Below are positions 52,701 to 61,877 of a stretch of DNA of 64,000 bases, in pieces. The notes below the pieces were generated by a model. That model was not told where the DNA came from and did not search any database. It worked only from the letters and a program-made list of their open reading frames with translations. The DNA is from Cupriavidus basilensis (GTDB taxonomy: Bacteria; Pseudomonadota; Gammaproteobacteria; Burkholderiales; Burkholderiaceae). The position numbers were made by a program, and so were the translations under genes. Where the stretch lies: NCBI RefSeq assembly GCF_000876015.1, contig NZ_BBQM01000018.1, positions 62,001 through 126,000 of the forward strand. The letters run 5' to 3'. Position 1 is the stretch's first letter, and the number at the start of each line of letters is the position of its first letter.

Positions 52701-53654
52701 TCAGGCAGCCAGCAGCGGCACGAGGAAATCCCGGCTGATGCCATTGCCGAGGTCGCCGATGCGCTCCAGGAAACTGGTCAGGTAGGCGTGCAGGCCGACG
52801 GCGAAGATGTCGTCGATGCGCGCGTATTTCAGGTCGGCGTGGAGTTTACCAGCCTGCCGCTCGGTCTCCGACGAATGCTGGTTGCCCACCAGCGCCAGGA
52901 TCGACACCACCTCGTCCATGCTCGACACCAGCGAGCGCGGCATGTCCGGGCGCAGCACCAGCAGCTCGGCCACGCGCTCGGGCGTGATCACCGTGCGGTA
53001 GATCTTGCGGTAGACCTCGAAGCCCGACACCGAGCGCAGCACCGCCGCCCAGTGATAGAAGTCGTTGGCGTCGCGGTTGGGGTCGCTGTCGTCCACGGTG
53101 CTGGCCTGGAACTTCACGTCGAGAATGCGCGCGGTGTTGTCGGCGCGCTCGAGGAAGGTGCCCAGCCGCATGAAGTGGAAGGCGTCGTCCTTGAGCATGG
53201 TGCCGAACTGCACGCCGCGCGCCAGGTGCGAGCGGAACTTGACCCACTCGAAGAACTGCGCCGGGTCCTCGCGCAGCACGCCGTCGGCGATCATGCGCTG
53301 CACTTCCAGCCAGGTGGTGTTGATGGTCTCCCACACCTCGGTGGTGAGCGAGCCGCGCACCGCACGCGCGTTCTCGCGCGCCGCGCGCAGGCAGCTCATG
53401 ATCGACGACGCGTTGGTCATGTCGCGCACCATGAAGTCGATCACGTCGTCGCGCGTGAGCAGGCCGTACTTGTGGTCGAACACGGTGGTCAGCTCGGAAA
53501 TGTCGAGCATCGCCCACCAGCCCTGCTCCGCTACCTCCGCCGATTGCGGCAGCAGCGAAGTCTGGTAATTCACGTCGAGCATGCGCGCGGTGTTCTCCGC
53601 GCGTTCGGTATAGCGCGCCATCCAGAACAGATGGTCGGCGGTGCGGCTTAGCAT
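52701..53654 (-). CDS. Alpha-E domain protein
   Basis: A 317-residue all-helical protein of the alpha-E (DUF403) family. It starts MLSRTADHLFWMARYTERAE, and the repeated R-x-x-N-T-A-R-M/I-L-D segments (about 22 and 178) are the family hallmark. It contains no known catalytic residue and is usually fused or next to circularly permuted ATP-grasp proteins; a substrate carrier or amidation partner role is inferred. The start at 53654 is used; an upstream ATG would add 26 Ala-rich residues. Confidence 0.9.
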   Translation of the reverse strand: MLSRTADHLFWMARYTERAENTARMLDVNYQTSLLPQSAEVAEQGWWAMLDISELTTVFDHKYGLLTRDDVIDFMVRDMTNASSIMSCLRAARENARAVRGSLTTEVWETINTTWLEVQRMIADGVLREDPAQFFEWVKFRSHLARGVQFGTMLKDDAFHFMRLGTFLERADNTARILDVKFQASTVDDSDPNRDANDFYHWAAVLRSVSGFEVYRKIYRTVITPERVAELLVLRPDMPRSLVSSMDEVVSILALVGNQHSSETERQAGKLHADLKYARIDDIFAVGLHAYLTSFLERIGDLGNGISRDFLVPLLAA

Positions 53655-53750
53655 GGTCGGTCCCCTCGTACTGCGCGGTTCGTCCGCGCCGGCCGCGCTG
53701 GCAGCGGCGGCGGCGCGGGTCATCTCAAGCATTCGTTGCGCGCGCGGCGC

Positions 53751-55223
53751 TCAGCGCTCCAGCACCCAGGTGTCCTTGGTGCCGCCGCCCTGCGACGAAT
53801 TGACCACCAGCGAGCCCTCGCGCAGCGCCACGCGCGTGAGCCCGCCGGGCACCATGCGCACGTCCTTGCCGGACAGCACGAACGGCCGCAGGTCGATGTG
53901 GCGCGGCGCGATGCCGGACTCCACGTAGGTCGGGCAGGTCGACAGCGCCAGCGTGGGCTGGGCGATGTACTGCTCGGGGCGCGAGCGCACCACCTCGCGG
54001 AAGGTGTCGATCTCCGCGCGCGTGGCGGCCGGCCCCACCAGCATGCCGTAGCCGCCGGCGCCGTGGGTTTCCTTGACCACCAGCTGGTCCATGTGGTCGA
54101 GCACGTACTGCAGGTCGTCGGGGCGCCGGCACATGTAGGTCGGCACGTTGTTGAGGATGGCTTCCTCGCCCAGGTAGAAGCGGATCATGTCCGGCACGTA
54201 CGGGTAGATCGACTTGTCGTCGGCCACGCCGGTGCCGATGGCGTTGCAGATGGTCACGTTGCCGGCGCGGTAGACCGACAGCAGCCCGGCCGCGCCGAGC
54301 GTGGAGTCGGGGCGGAACACCAGCGGGTCGAGGAAGTCGTCGTCGACGCGGCGGTAGATCACGTCGATGCGCTGCGGCCCCTGCGTGGTGCGCATGTAGA
54401 GGTGCTCGTCCTGCACGAACAGGTCGCTGCCCTCGACCAGTTCCACGCCCATCTGCTGGGCCAGGAACGCATGCTCGAAATAGGCGGAGTTGTACATGCC
54501 GGGCGTGAGCACCACCACGGTCGGATCGGCGATGCTCTGCGGCGACACGCTGCGCAGCATGTCGAGCAGCAGGTCGGGATAGTGGGCCACCGGCGCCACG
54601 CGGTTGCGCGCGAACAGGTCCGGGAACAGCCGCATCATCATCTTGCGGTTTTCCAGCATGTAGGACACGCCGGAGGGCACGCGCAGGTTGTCTTCCAGCA
54701 CGTAGAACTCGCCCTCGCCCGCGCGCACCACGTCGATGCCGGCCACGTGGGCATAGATGTCGCGCGGCACGTCGATGCCGAGCATCTCGGGCCGGTACTG
54801 GGCGTTGTTGTAGATCTGGTCGGGCGGGATCACGCCCGCGCGGATGATGTCCTGGCCGTGGTAGATGTCGTGGATGAAGCGGTTCAGCGCCGACACGCGC
54901 TGGCGCAGGCCGCGCTCCAGCGTGGCCCACTCGCTGGCCGGGAAGATCCGCGGAATCACGTCGAACGGGATGGTCCGCTCGGTGCCGCTGTTGGACTCGT
55001 CCTTGTCGCCGTAGACGGCGAAGGTGATGCCCACGCGCCGGAAGATCAGGTCCGCTTCCGCGCGCTTGTTGCCCATCGTCCCTTCGGACTGCCGCGCCAG
55101 CCACTCCGCAAACTGCTTGTAGTGCGCGCGCACCGCGCCTGCCGGCAGGGCCTGCCCCGCGTGGATTGCTGCCGCCACGCCATCTTGCCAATCGAGCATC
55201 TCGTCGAAAAACCGCGCCGCCAT
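53751..55223 (-). CDS. Circularly permuted type 2 ATP-grasp protein
   Basis: A 490-residue amide-bond-forming ligase of the circularly permuted ATP-grasp family. Visible motifs are VYGDKDES, FIHDIYHGQDIIRAG, EFYVLEDNLRVPSGVSYMLENR (metal and ATP), YRRVDDDFLDP, VKETHGAGGYGML and the C-terminal VVNSSQGGGTKDTWVL. It probably ligates an amino acid or peptide to an unknown acceptor. It heads the cluster alpha-E–transglutaminase–Anbu, on one strand with gaps of 33-156 bp. Confidence 0.92.
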   Translation of the reverse strand: MAARFFDEMLDWQDGVAAAIHAGQALPAGAVRAHYKQFAEWLARQSEGTMGNKRAEADLIFRRVGITFAVYGDKDESNSGTERTIPFDVIPRIFPASEWATLERGLRQRVSALNRFIHDIYHGQDIIRAGVIPPDQIYNNAQYRPEMLGIDVPRDIYAHVAGIDVVRAGEGEFYVLEDNLRVPSGVSYMLENRKMMMRLFPDLFARNRVAPVAHYPDLLLDMLRSVSPQSIADPTVVVLTPGMYNSAYFEHAFLAQQMGVELVEGSDLFVQDEHLYMRTTQGPQRIDVIYRRVDDDFLDPLVFRPDSTLGAAGLLSVYRAGNVTICNAIGTGVADDKSIYPYVPDMIRFYLGEEAILNNVPTYMCRRPDDLQYVLDHMDQLVVKETHGAGGYGMLVGPAATRAEIDTFREVVRSRPEQYIAQPTLALSTCPTYVESGIAPRHIDLRPFVLSGKDVRMVPGGLTRVALREGSLVVNSSQGGGTKDTWVLER

Positions 55224-55497
55224 GATGGCCGTTCCCCCATGATTTGGGCGCCGCTCAGCCTGCCGGCGATCCCGTTTTGATTGGCTTGTTCTTCCCGGCA
55301 CAGCATTTCGAGGCCACCACCCGGGGCCCGGCGGTCAAGGCCGCGGGCCATGCGTCGAAGTGCTGTCCTAACTGGGATGATACCCATGACCGCGAAAGCC
55401 GCAAGCAGCAGGCGTTCGCGCCATCGCAAGGGAATCTAGCAAGATGTCTGCCAGCCCGCGCGTGCGCGGCGCAAAAGCGCGCGCGGGGGCGGGGGGC

Positions 55498-55998
55498 TCA
55501 GCGTGCCGCGGCGGTGGCGGGGACTTCGGCCAGGATGCGCTGCACCAGCGCCTCGGGCGGCTGCCGGATGTCGAGCACCAGCGCGTCGCGCGGCTCCTCC
55601 AGCGTGTCGAACTGGCTCTGCAGCAGGGCCGGGTTGAAAAAGTGGTCGCTGCGCCCGGACAGGCGCCCGCCGATCACGGCAGCGTCGCCCTTCATGTAGA
55701 CGAAGGTCACGCCGCCGTCGGGCGGGGTCAGGCGGTCGCGGTAGGCCTGGCGCAGCGCGGAGCAGGTAAACACATGGGTGCGGCCCTCGGCGCGGGCCGT
55801 GTCGATGGCCGCGCGCAGCGCGCCCAGCCAGGGCCAGCGGTCTTCGTCGGTCAGCGGGATGCCGTTGTGCATCTTCTCCTTGTTGGCCGCGCTGTGGAAT
55901 TCGTCGGCGTCATGGAAGCCGCAATGCAGGGTCTTGGCCAGCAACTGGCCGACCGTGGTCTTGCCGCTGCCGGAAACGCCCATCAGGATGTAGATCAT
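55498..55998 (-). CDS. gntK: Gluconokinase
   Basis: A 166-residue P-loop kinase phosphorylating gluconate to 6-phosphogluconate. The Walker A motif GVSGSGKTTVG (7-17), HDADEFHSAANKEKMHNGIPLTDEDR-type region and the LDIRQPPEALVQRI helix are present. It makes the substrate of the edd product upstream and is probably in the same operon, 194 bp after edd. Confidence 0.95.
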   Translation of the reverse strand: MIYILMGVSGSGKTTVGQLLAKTLHCGFHDADEFHSAANKEKMHNGIPLTDEDRWPWLGALRAAIDTARAEGRTHVFTCSALRQAYRDRLTPPDGGVTFVYMKGDAAVIGGRLSGRSDHFFNPALLQSQFDTLEEPRDALVLDIRQPPEALVQRILAEVPATAAAR

Positions 55999-56130
55999 GT
56001 CTGCTCCAGCGATCGTGTTCGGATGGTTGTCCCATCCTTGTCGGTAGTCCCCGCGCCGCGCCGGGCGGTTCCTGGCGAACCGCGCGGCCATGCAGCCATG
56101 CCAGGACCTGGCATGCACCGGCTCGGGGCT

Positions 56131-56158
56131 GCCTTGCCCGCCAGGCGGCGGGCAAGGC
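56131..56158. repeat. Perfect 12-bp inverted repeat between edd and gntK
   Basis: GCCTTGCCCGCC and GGCGGGCAAGGC pair around AGGC. Neither strand has a T tract after it, so an mRNA-stabilising or processing stem is more likely than a terminator. Confidence 0.55.
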
Positions 56159-56192
56159 CACAAAAAAGAGGAAAGCGGCCTGGGGGCGCGGA

Positions 56193-58088
56193 CTATTGTG
56201 CGACGGCCGCGGCGGTTTGGACAGCGCCGGGCGCATCGGCCTCGGACAGGTCGAGCGCGCTGCCGCCCTCCTCCGCGGTGCGCGCGTGGCGGCGGAACAG
56301 GCCGAACAGGCCGCGGCCGACGCTGAAGCGGGCGAAGTCGTCGTCGGGCGACGGCGCCAGCGCGCGCGCCGCGAGGCCGGACGCGCCATCCGCGCCATCC
56401 GCGCCGCCGAGCCATTCCAGCGTGCCGGCCACGGCGTCCACGCGGATGCGGTCGCCGTCGCGCACGCGCGCCAGCGGGCCGCCCGCAAGTGCCTCCGGGC
56501 CCACATGAATCACGGCCGGCACCTTGCCGGACGCGCCCGACATGCGGCCGTCCGTCACCAGCGCCACCTTGTGGCCGGCGTCCTGCAGCGAGCCGAGCAC
56601 CGGCGTGAGGCGGTGCAGCTCCGGCATGCCGTTGGCGTTGGGGCCCTGGAAACGCACCACCGCGACCACGTCGCCGGTCAGCTCGCCCGCCTCGAAGGCG
56701 GCCTGCAGGCCCTCCTGCGAATCGAACACGCGCGCCGGCGCCTCCACCACGCGGTGCTCCGGCGCCACCGCCGAGACCTTGATCATGCCGCGGCCGAGAT
56801 TGCCGCGCAGCAGGCGCAGCCCGCCCTCGGGCGAAAACGGCGCGGCCGCGCTGGCCAGCACCGCGGCGTCGCCGCTGGCGGCGGGGCCGTCGCGCCAGCG
56901 CAGCGCGCCGCCGGTCATGACCGGCTCCTGCGTGTAGCGCGCCAGCCCGCGCCCGGCCACGGTCTCCACGTCTTCGTGCAGCAGCCCGGCTTCGAGCAGC
57001 TGGCCGATCACGTAGGCCACGCCGCCGGCGGCGTGGAAATGGTTGACGTCGGCCGAGCCGTTCGGATAGACCCGCGCCAGCAGCGGCGTGATGCGCGACA
57101 GGCGGTCGAAATCGTCCCAGTCGATCACGATCCCGGCCGCGCGCGCCATCGCCACCAGGTGGATGGTGTGGTTGGTCGAGCCGCCGGTGGCCAGCAGGCC
57201 GACGATGGCGTTGATCACGGCGCGCTCGTCGACGATGCGCGCCAGCGGCAGGTAGTCCGGGCCGCGCGCGGAGAGCGCCAGCGCGCGCTGCGCGGCGGCC
57301 GCGGTGAGCGCGTCGCGCAGGCCGCTGTCGGGATGGACGAAGGCCGCGCCCGGCATGTGCAGGCCCATGATCTCCATCAGGAACTGGTTGCTGTTGGCGG
57401 TGCCGTAGAAGGTGCAGGTGCCGGCGCCGTGATAGGCCTCGCATTCCGCTTCCAGCAGCGCCTCGCGGCCGACCTGCCCGGTCGCGTAGAGCTGGCGCAC
57501 GCGCGCCTTTTCCTTGTTCGACAGGCCCGTGGCCATCGGCCCGGCCGGCACGAACACCACCGGCAGGTGGCCGAACTGGAGCGCGCCCATCAGCAGGCCC
57601 GGCACGATCTTGTCGCACACGCCGAGCATCACCGCGGCGTCGAAGGTGTTGTGCGACAGCGATACGGCCGTGGCCATCGCGATCGCGTCGCGCGAGAACA
57701 GCGACAGCTCCATGCCCGGGTTGCCCTGCGTGATGCCGTCGCACATCGCCGGCACGCCGCCCGCCACCTGCGCCACCGCGCCCACCGCGCGCGCGGCCTC
57801 GCGGATCACGCCGGGATAGCGCTCGTAGGGCTGGTGGGCCGACAGCATGTCGTTGTAGGCCGTGACGATGCCCAGGTTGGCGGCATGCTCGACGCGCAGC
57901 TTGAGCTTGTCATGCGCGGGCAGCGCCGCGAGGCCGTGCGCCAGGTTGGCGCAGGACAGCCCGCGCAGCGGCCCCAGCTCCCGCTGGGCGCGCTCGCAGC
58001 GCGCCAGGTAGGCGGCGCGGCTGCGCTGGCTGCGCGCGGCCACGCGCGCGGTGACGGCCTGCACTTCGGAATGGAGGGCTTGCGACAT
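56193..58088 (-). CDS. edd: Phosphogluconate dehydratase
   Basis: A 631-residue [4Fe-4S] dehydratase turning 6-phosphogluconate into KDPG, the Entner–Doudoroff entry step. Cluster cysteines are in GVCDKIVPG and GTCTFYGTANSNQ; GGVPAMCDGITQGNPGMELSL and MTDGRMSGASGKVPA-like segments are conserved. The C-terminal ~30 residues are Glu/Ala-rich. No eda is in the window, so the aldolase must be elsewhere. A HexR-type box lies 51-65 bp upstream of the start. Confidence 0.96.
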   Translation of the reverse strand: MSQALHSEVQAVTARVAARSQRSRAAYLARCERAQRELGPLRGLSCANLAHGLAALPAHDKLKLRVEHAANLGIVTAYNDMLSAHQPYERYPGVIREAARAVGAVAQVAGGVPAMCDGITQGNPGMELSLFSRDAIAMATAVSLSHNTFDAAVMLGVCDKIVPGLLMGALQFGHLPVVFVPAGPMATGLSNKEKARVRQLYATGQVGREALLEAECEAYHGAGTCTFYGTANSNQFLMEIMGLHMPGAAFVHPDSGLRDALTAAAAQRALALSARGPDYLPLARIVDERAVINAIVGLLATGGSTNHTIHLVAMARAAGIVIDWDDFDRLSRITPLLARVYPNGSADVNHFHAAGGVAYVIGQLLEAGLLHEDVETVAGRGLARYTQEPVMTGGALRWRDGPAASGDAAVLASAAAPFSPEGGLRLLRGNLGRGMIKVSAVAPEHRVVEAPARVFDSQEGLQAAFEAGELTGDVVAVVRFQGPNANGMPELHRLTPVLGSLQDAGHKVALVTDGRMSGASGKVPAVIHVGPEALAGGPLARVRDGDRIRVDAVAGTLEWLGGADGADGASGLAARALAPSPDDDFARFSVGRGLFGLFRRHARTAEEGGSALDLSEADAPGAVQTAAAVAQ

Positions 58089-58138
58089 TCGTGGGAGTTC
58101 CTGATGGTGTGTCCGGTGATTCCGTGAACGTTTTTTTG

Positions 58139-58153
58139 TGTAGATTTTCTACA
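58139..58153. promoter_or_regulatory. HexR box at the edd promoter
   Basis: TGTAGATTTTCTACA: inverted TGTAGA/TCTACA with 3-base spacer, 51 bases before the edd start. A minus-strand TATAAT (complement of 58153-58158) touches it, as expected for a repressor site on a promoter. Confidence 0.75.
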
Positions 58154-58287
58154 TTATATCGAAAGACTTCCGCCGCGCACCCCGACAGCACATCACAAAG
58201 CGGCGAAAGCACGGCACATTCCGGCTCCATAGGTGAAATCCCTAGCCATTCCCGAGCGCGGCGCCGGGCGAATCTCAGCGCGAATTC

Positions 58288-58302
58288 TGTAGAATATCTA
58301 CA
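58288..58302. promoter_or_regulatory. HexR box at the hexR promoter
   Basis: TGTAGAATATCTACA has the same half sites and spacing as the box at 58139, 81 bases before the hexR start; a plus-strand TAGAAT lies inside it. It suggests autoregulation. Confidence 0.72.
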
Positions 58303-58382
58303 TTCCCAATCGAACCCCAAGCCCGCGCGATCCCGGCAGCCATGTCCGGCGCGCGCGGGCACGAGAGATCCCGCCTGCCGAC

Positions 58383-59384
58383 ATGCGCGAACGAATCCTT
58401 GCCGTCTACGACACGCTCCGCCCCTCCGAACGCCGCCTGGCCGACTACGTGGCGCGCCACGGCGCCAGCGTGATCCGCCTGTCCATGCCCGAACTGGCCG
58501 AGCGCGCCGGCGTGTCGCAGCCGACCATCGCGCGCTTCTGCGCCGCGCTCGGCTACGACGGCTTCCGCGAGTTCAAGCTGCAGTTCGCGCAGAACGTGGG
58601 CGGCGGCACGCCCTTCGTGCACCAGGACGTCAAGGCCGAGGACCGCCCCGCCGACATCGCCGGCAAGGTGTTCGACCGCACCATCGCCACGCTGATGACG
58701 GTGCGCAACGCGCTCTCGGCGGACCAGATCGAGCACGGCATCAAGCTGCTCGCCGCCGCGCACCGCATCGAGTTCTACGGCTGCGGCAACTCGGGCATCG
58801 TGGCGCTGGACATCCAGCACAAGTTTTTCCGCCTGGGCATTCCCACCACCGCGTATTCGGACTCGCACGTGTTCAGCATGTCGGCCGCGCTGCTGGGCCC
58901 CGGCGACGTGGCGGTGCTGGTGTCCAACAGCGGCCGCACCTGGGACATGCTGGCCGCCGCCACGCTGGCGCGCGCCAGCGGCGCCAGCGTGCTGGCGCTG
59001 ACGCACAGCGGCTCGCCGCTGGCCAAGCTGGCCGACGTCTGCGTGTTCTCCGACGTGGAGGAAGACAGCGAGGTCTACACGCCGATGACCTCGCGCATCT
59101 GCCACCTGGTGCTGGGCGACGTGCTCGCCGCCGGCGTGGCGCTCGAGCGCGCCGACATCGTCTCCGCCGGCCTGCAGCGCGCCAAGGCGCACCTGCGCGA
59201 GCGCCGCATCGCGCAGGCCGAGCCGGCCCGGGTCAAGGGGGTCCAGGCCGGGGTTCAGGCCGGCCCCCAGGCGGGGGCTCGGGCGCAGGATCGCCAGGAT
59301 CGGGCGCAACCGGCGCCGCGCGCCAGTAGCGCCGCTCGTGCTGCCGGTAAGCCCGCAGCACGTAGGCCGCGCCGCGCGTCGTGA
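58383..59384 (+). CDS. hexR: HexR-type RpiR-family regulator
   Basis: A 333-residue RpiR-family regulator with a helix-turn-helix (about 1-77, containing SMPELAERAGVSQPTIARFC) and a SIS sugar-phosphate domain (about 120-250, YGCGNSGIVALDIQHKFF and VSNSGRTWDML). HexR represses sugar-catabolism genes and is released by KDPG, the Edd product. Divergent from edd with two palindromic boxes between. The last ~50 residues are Ala/Arg/Gln-rich and lie in the overlap with comEC on the other strand. Confidence 0.9.
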   Translation: MRERILAVYDTLRPSERRLADYVARHGASVIRLSMPELAERAGVSQPTIARFCAALGYDGFREFKLQFAQNVGGGTPFVHQDVKAEDRPADIAGKVFDRTIATLMTVRNALSADQIEHGIKLLAAAHRIEFYGCGNSGIVALDIQHKFFRLGIPTTAYSDSHVFSMSAALLGPGDVAVLVSNSGRTWDMLAAATLARASGASVLALTHSGSPLAKLADVCVFSDVEEDSEVYTPMTSRICHLVLGDVLAAGVALERADIVSAGLQRAKAHLRERRIAQAEPARVKGVQAGVQAGPQAGARAQDRQDRAQPAPRASSAARAAGKPAARRPRRAS

Positions 59385-61815
59385 GCTGGACCGCGCCGGT
59401 TTCGTCGCTGCGGTAGCGCCCGATCCCGCGCGAGGCATAGCGCGCCCACACGTCGGCGCGCGGATGCCGGTAGCGGTTGCGGTAGCCGAGCTGGAACAAC
59501 GCCAGCTCCGGCGACACCACCGCCAGGAACGACGCGCCCGACGAGGTGCCGCTGCCGTGGTGCGGCGCCTGCAGGAAGTCCGCGCGCAGGTCCTGCGCCG
59601 GCAGGCGCGCCAGCAAGGCAGCCTCGTCGCGCCGGCCGATGTCGCCGGTCAGCAGCAGGCTGCGCGCGCTGCCCGCCACCTTGAGCACGCACGAGCGCGC
59701 ATTGCTGTCGAGCGCGGCATTGCCCGCCGCCTCCGGCAGCGGATGCAGCATCGAGAATGCCACGCCGTCCCATTGCCACCGCTGCCCCGCCGCGCATGGC
59801 CGCGCTGGCGGCGGCGCCACGCCATCGGGTGGCGCCAGCAGCGGATGCCCGGCCGGCGCGGCGGTCAGCAGGTCGCGCACCGGCAGCGCCGCCATCACGT
59901 CGCGCGCGCCGCCGGCATGGTCGGCGTCTTCATGGCTGATGACCAGGCGGTCGAGCGCGCGCACGCCCGCGCCGCGCAGGTACGGCGCGATCACGCGCGC
60001 GCCAGCGCTGTTGCCGGGCTGCGCCGCGCCGGCGCCCCAGCCGTAGGCCGGCCCGGCGTCGTACAGCAGCACGCGCGAGCGCGTCTCCACCAGCACCGCC
60101 GTGCCCTGCCCGATGTCGAGCGCCGTGGCACGGAACTCGCCATGCGCGACCGGCTGCCGCCCCGCCACCACCATCGGCAGCAGCAGCGCCACGCCATGCA
60201 GGCGCGCGCGCAGCCCGCAGCGCAGCGGAGCCAGCAGCAACAGCGCGCCGAACGTGGCCAGCGCGCCGGCCAGCGGCCCCGCGCGCGCCGCCTGCCAGAC
60301 CGCCCACGGCGGTGCCGCCAGCGCCTCCAGCGCGGCCGCCAGCCACGCCAGCAGCAGATGGGCCGGCGCCAGCAGCCAGCCCGCCAGCGGCGCGGGCATG
60401 GCCGCGGCCAGCAGCGCCAGCGGCGTGACCACCAGGCTGACCAGCGGGATCGCCACCGCGTTGGCCAGCGGCGAGATCACCGAGACCTGCCCGAACAGCA
60501 GCAGCGTCAGCGGCACCAGCCCGATCGTCACCACCCACTGCGTGCGCGCGGCCTGCGCCAGCGCGTGGCGCAGCCGCGGCCCGCGCGCGGCGCCCGGCCC
60601 GCGCGCCGGCCGGGCGGCAGCCAGGAAAATCACGCCCACCGCGCCGAACGACAGCCAGAAACCGGGCGCCAGCACCGCCCACGGATCGAGCGCGACCGCC
60701 GCGAACGCGGCCCACGCCAGCACCAGCGAGGCCAGCGGCGCGCGCCCGCTCCACAGCGCCAGTGCCGCCACCGCCAGCATCGACACGGTGCGCTGCGCCG
60801 GCACCTGCATGCCCGCCAGCAGGCCGTAGGCGAACGCCGCCAGCACCGCCGCCACCAGCGCCGCGCGCCGCGCCGGCCACCACAGCGGCAGGGGCCGGCG
60901 CAGCCAATGCCCCAGGCCTAGCGAATGCCGCCACAGCCAGTGGACCAGCGCGCCGCACAGGCCCGAGATCATGGTGATGTGCAGGCCCGAGATGCTGATC
61001 AGATGGCCGATGCCGGTGCGCGTGAACAAGGTCCAGTCGCGCGGCTGGATGCCGCGCTGGTCGCCCACCACCAGCGCCGCCAGCACCGGGCCGAAGCGCG
61101 CGCCGGCGGGCAGGCTGGCGAGCACGTGGTCGCGCACGCGCGCGCGCCAGCGCGCGATGCGCCATTCCAGCCGCTCGCCCACGGCCTCGCGCGGCGGTGC
61201 GCGCTCGGCGCGCACGTAGCCGGTGGCGCCGAGCCCGGCCGCCAGCAGCCAGAATTCGTAGTCGAAGCCGTGCGGGTTGGCCAGCCCGCGCGGCCGCGTC
61301 AGGCGCAGCGCGAAGACGCGCCGCTGGCCCGGCAGCAGGCCGTCCGGCGCGTCCTCCCAGCCGAGCACGACGCGCGGCGGCAGGCGCGGCGCGGGGCGCG
61401 CGCCGCCGGCCGGCGCATCGGGCGCGGCGTCGGGCGCGGTATAGGGCGCGGTACCAGGTGAAATCCCGGGCACGGCATCGGGCGCAAACTCGAAGCGCTG
61501 CCCGCGCGCAGCCGGCGCGGGCAGCCCCGCGACCACGCCGCTCACGACGAGGTCGATGCCTTCGAGCGCCGGCGCCAGCCGCTCGCCGAGCCGCGCGTCC
61601 GCGCGCCACGCCGACCAGCCGAAGCCGGCCAGCGCGGAGAACGCACACAGGGCCGCGCGCGCCCGGGCCGGATGCCGGGCGCGCAGCAGGACCGCGAGCA
61701 GCGCCGCCAGCAGGCCCGCCGCCGCCAGCGCCCAGCCGGCCGCGCGGCCCGGCAGCGCGCCTTGCTGCTGCAGCCACCAGCTTCCCGCCACGAAGGCGAT
61801 CAGGACCAGACGCAT
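59233..61815 (-). CDS. comEC: Competence protein ComEC/Rec2
   Basis: An 860-residue inner membrane protein that takes single-stranded DNA into the cell during transformation. An N-terminal region with membrane helices and an OB-like domain is followed by the competence domain (about 250-500, many helices with GIGHLISISGLHITMISG) and a C-terminal MBL domain with ISHEDADHAGG (about 620-630) and HHGSGTSS. The tail (~30 residues, Pro/Gly-rich) overlaps the end of hexR by 152 bases on the opposite strand. Gene order comEC–tatD–lolD–lolC fits Burkholderiales. Confidence 0.93.
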   Translation of the reverse strand: MRLVLIAFVAGSWWLQQQGALPGRAAGWALAAAGLLAALLAVLLRARHPARARAALCAFSALAGFGWSAWRADARLGERLAPALEGIDLVVSGVVAGLPAPAARGQRFEFAPDAVPGISPGTAPYTAPDAAPDAPAGGARPAPRLPPRVVLGWEDAPDGLLPGQRRVFALRLTRPRGLANPHGFDYEFWLLAAGLGATGYVRAERAPPREAVGERLEWRIARWRARVRDHVLASLPAGARFGPVLAALVVGDQRGIQPRDWTLFTRTGIGHLISISGLHITMISGLCGALVHWLWRHSLGLGHWLRRPLPLWWPARRAALVAAVLAAFAYGLLAGMQVPAQRTVSMLAVAALALWSGRAPLASLVLAWAAFAAVALDPWAVLAPGFWLSFGAVGVIFLAAARPARGPGAARGPRLRHALAQAARTQWVVTIGLVPLTLLLFGQVSVISPLANAVAIPLVSLVVTPLALLAAAMPAPLAGWLLAPAHLLLAWLAAALEALAAPPWAVWQAARAGPLAGALATFGALLLLAPLRCGLRARLHGVALLLPMVVAGRQPVAHGEFRATALDIGQGTAVLVETRSRVLLYDAGPAYGWGAGAAQPGNSAGARVIAPYLRGAGVRALDRLVISHEDADHAGGARDVMAALPVRDLLTAAPAGHPLLAPPDGVAPPPARPCAAGQRWQWDGVAFSMLHPLPEAAGNAALDSNARSCVLKVAGSARSLLLTGDIGRRDEAALLARLPAQDLRADFLQAPHHGSGTSSGASFLAVVSPELALFQLGYRNRYRHPRADVWARYASRGIGRYRSDETGAVQLTTRGAAYVLRAYRQHERRYWRAAPVAPDPGDPAPEPPPGGRPEPRPGPP

Positions 61816-61877
61816 GCGGATTCCCGGACGAATTCACCAGGGTCCGTTTATACGGCCGGCGCGCGGCGGAAAACTTG

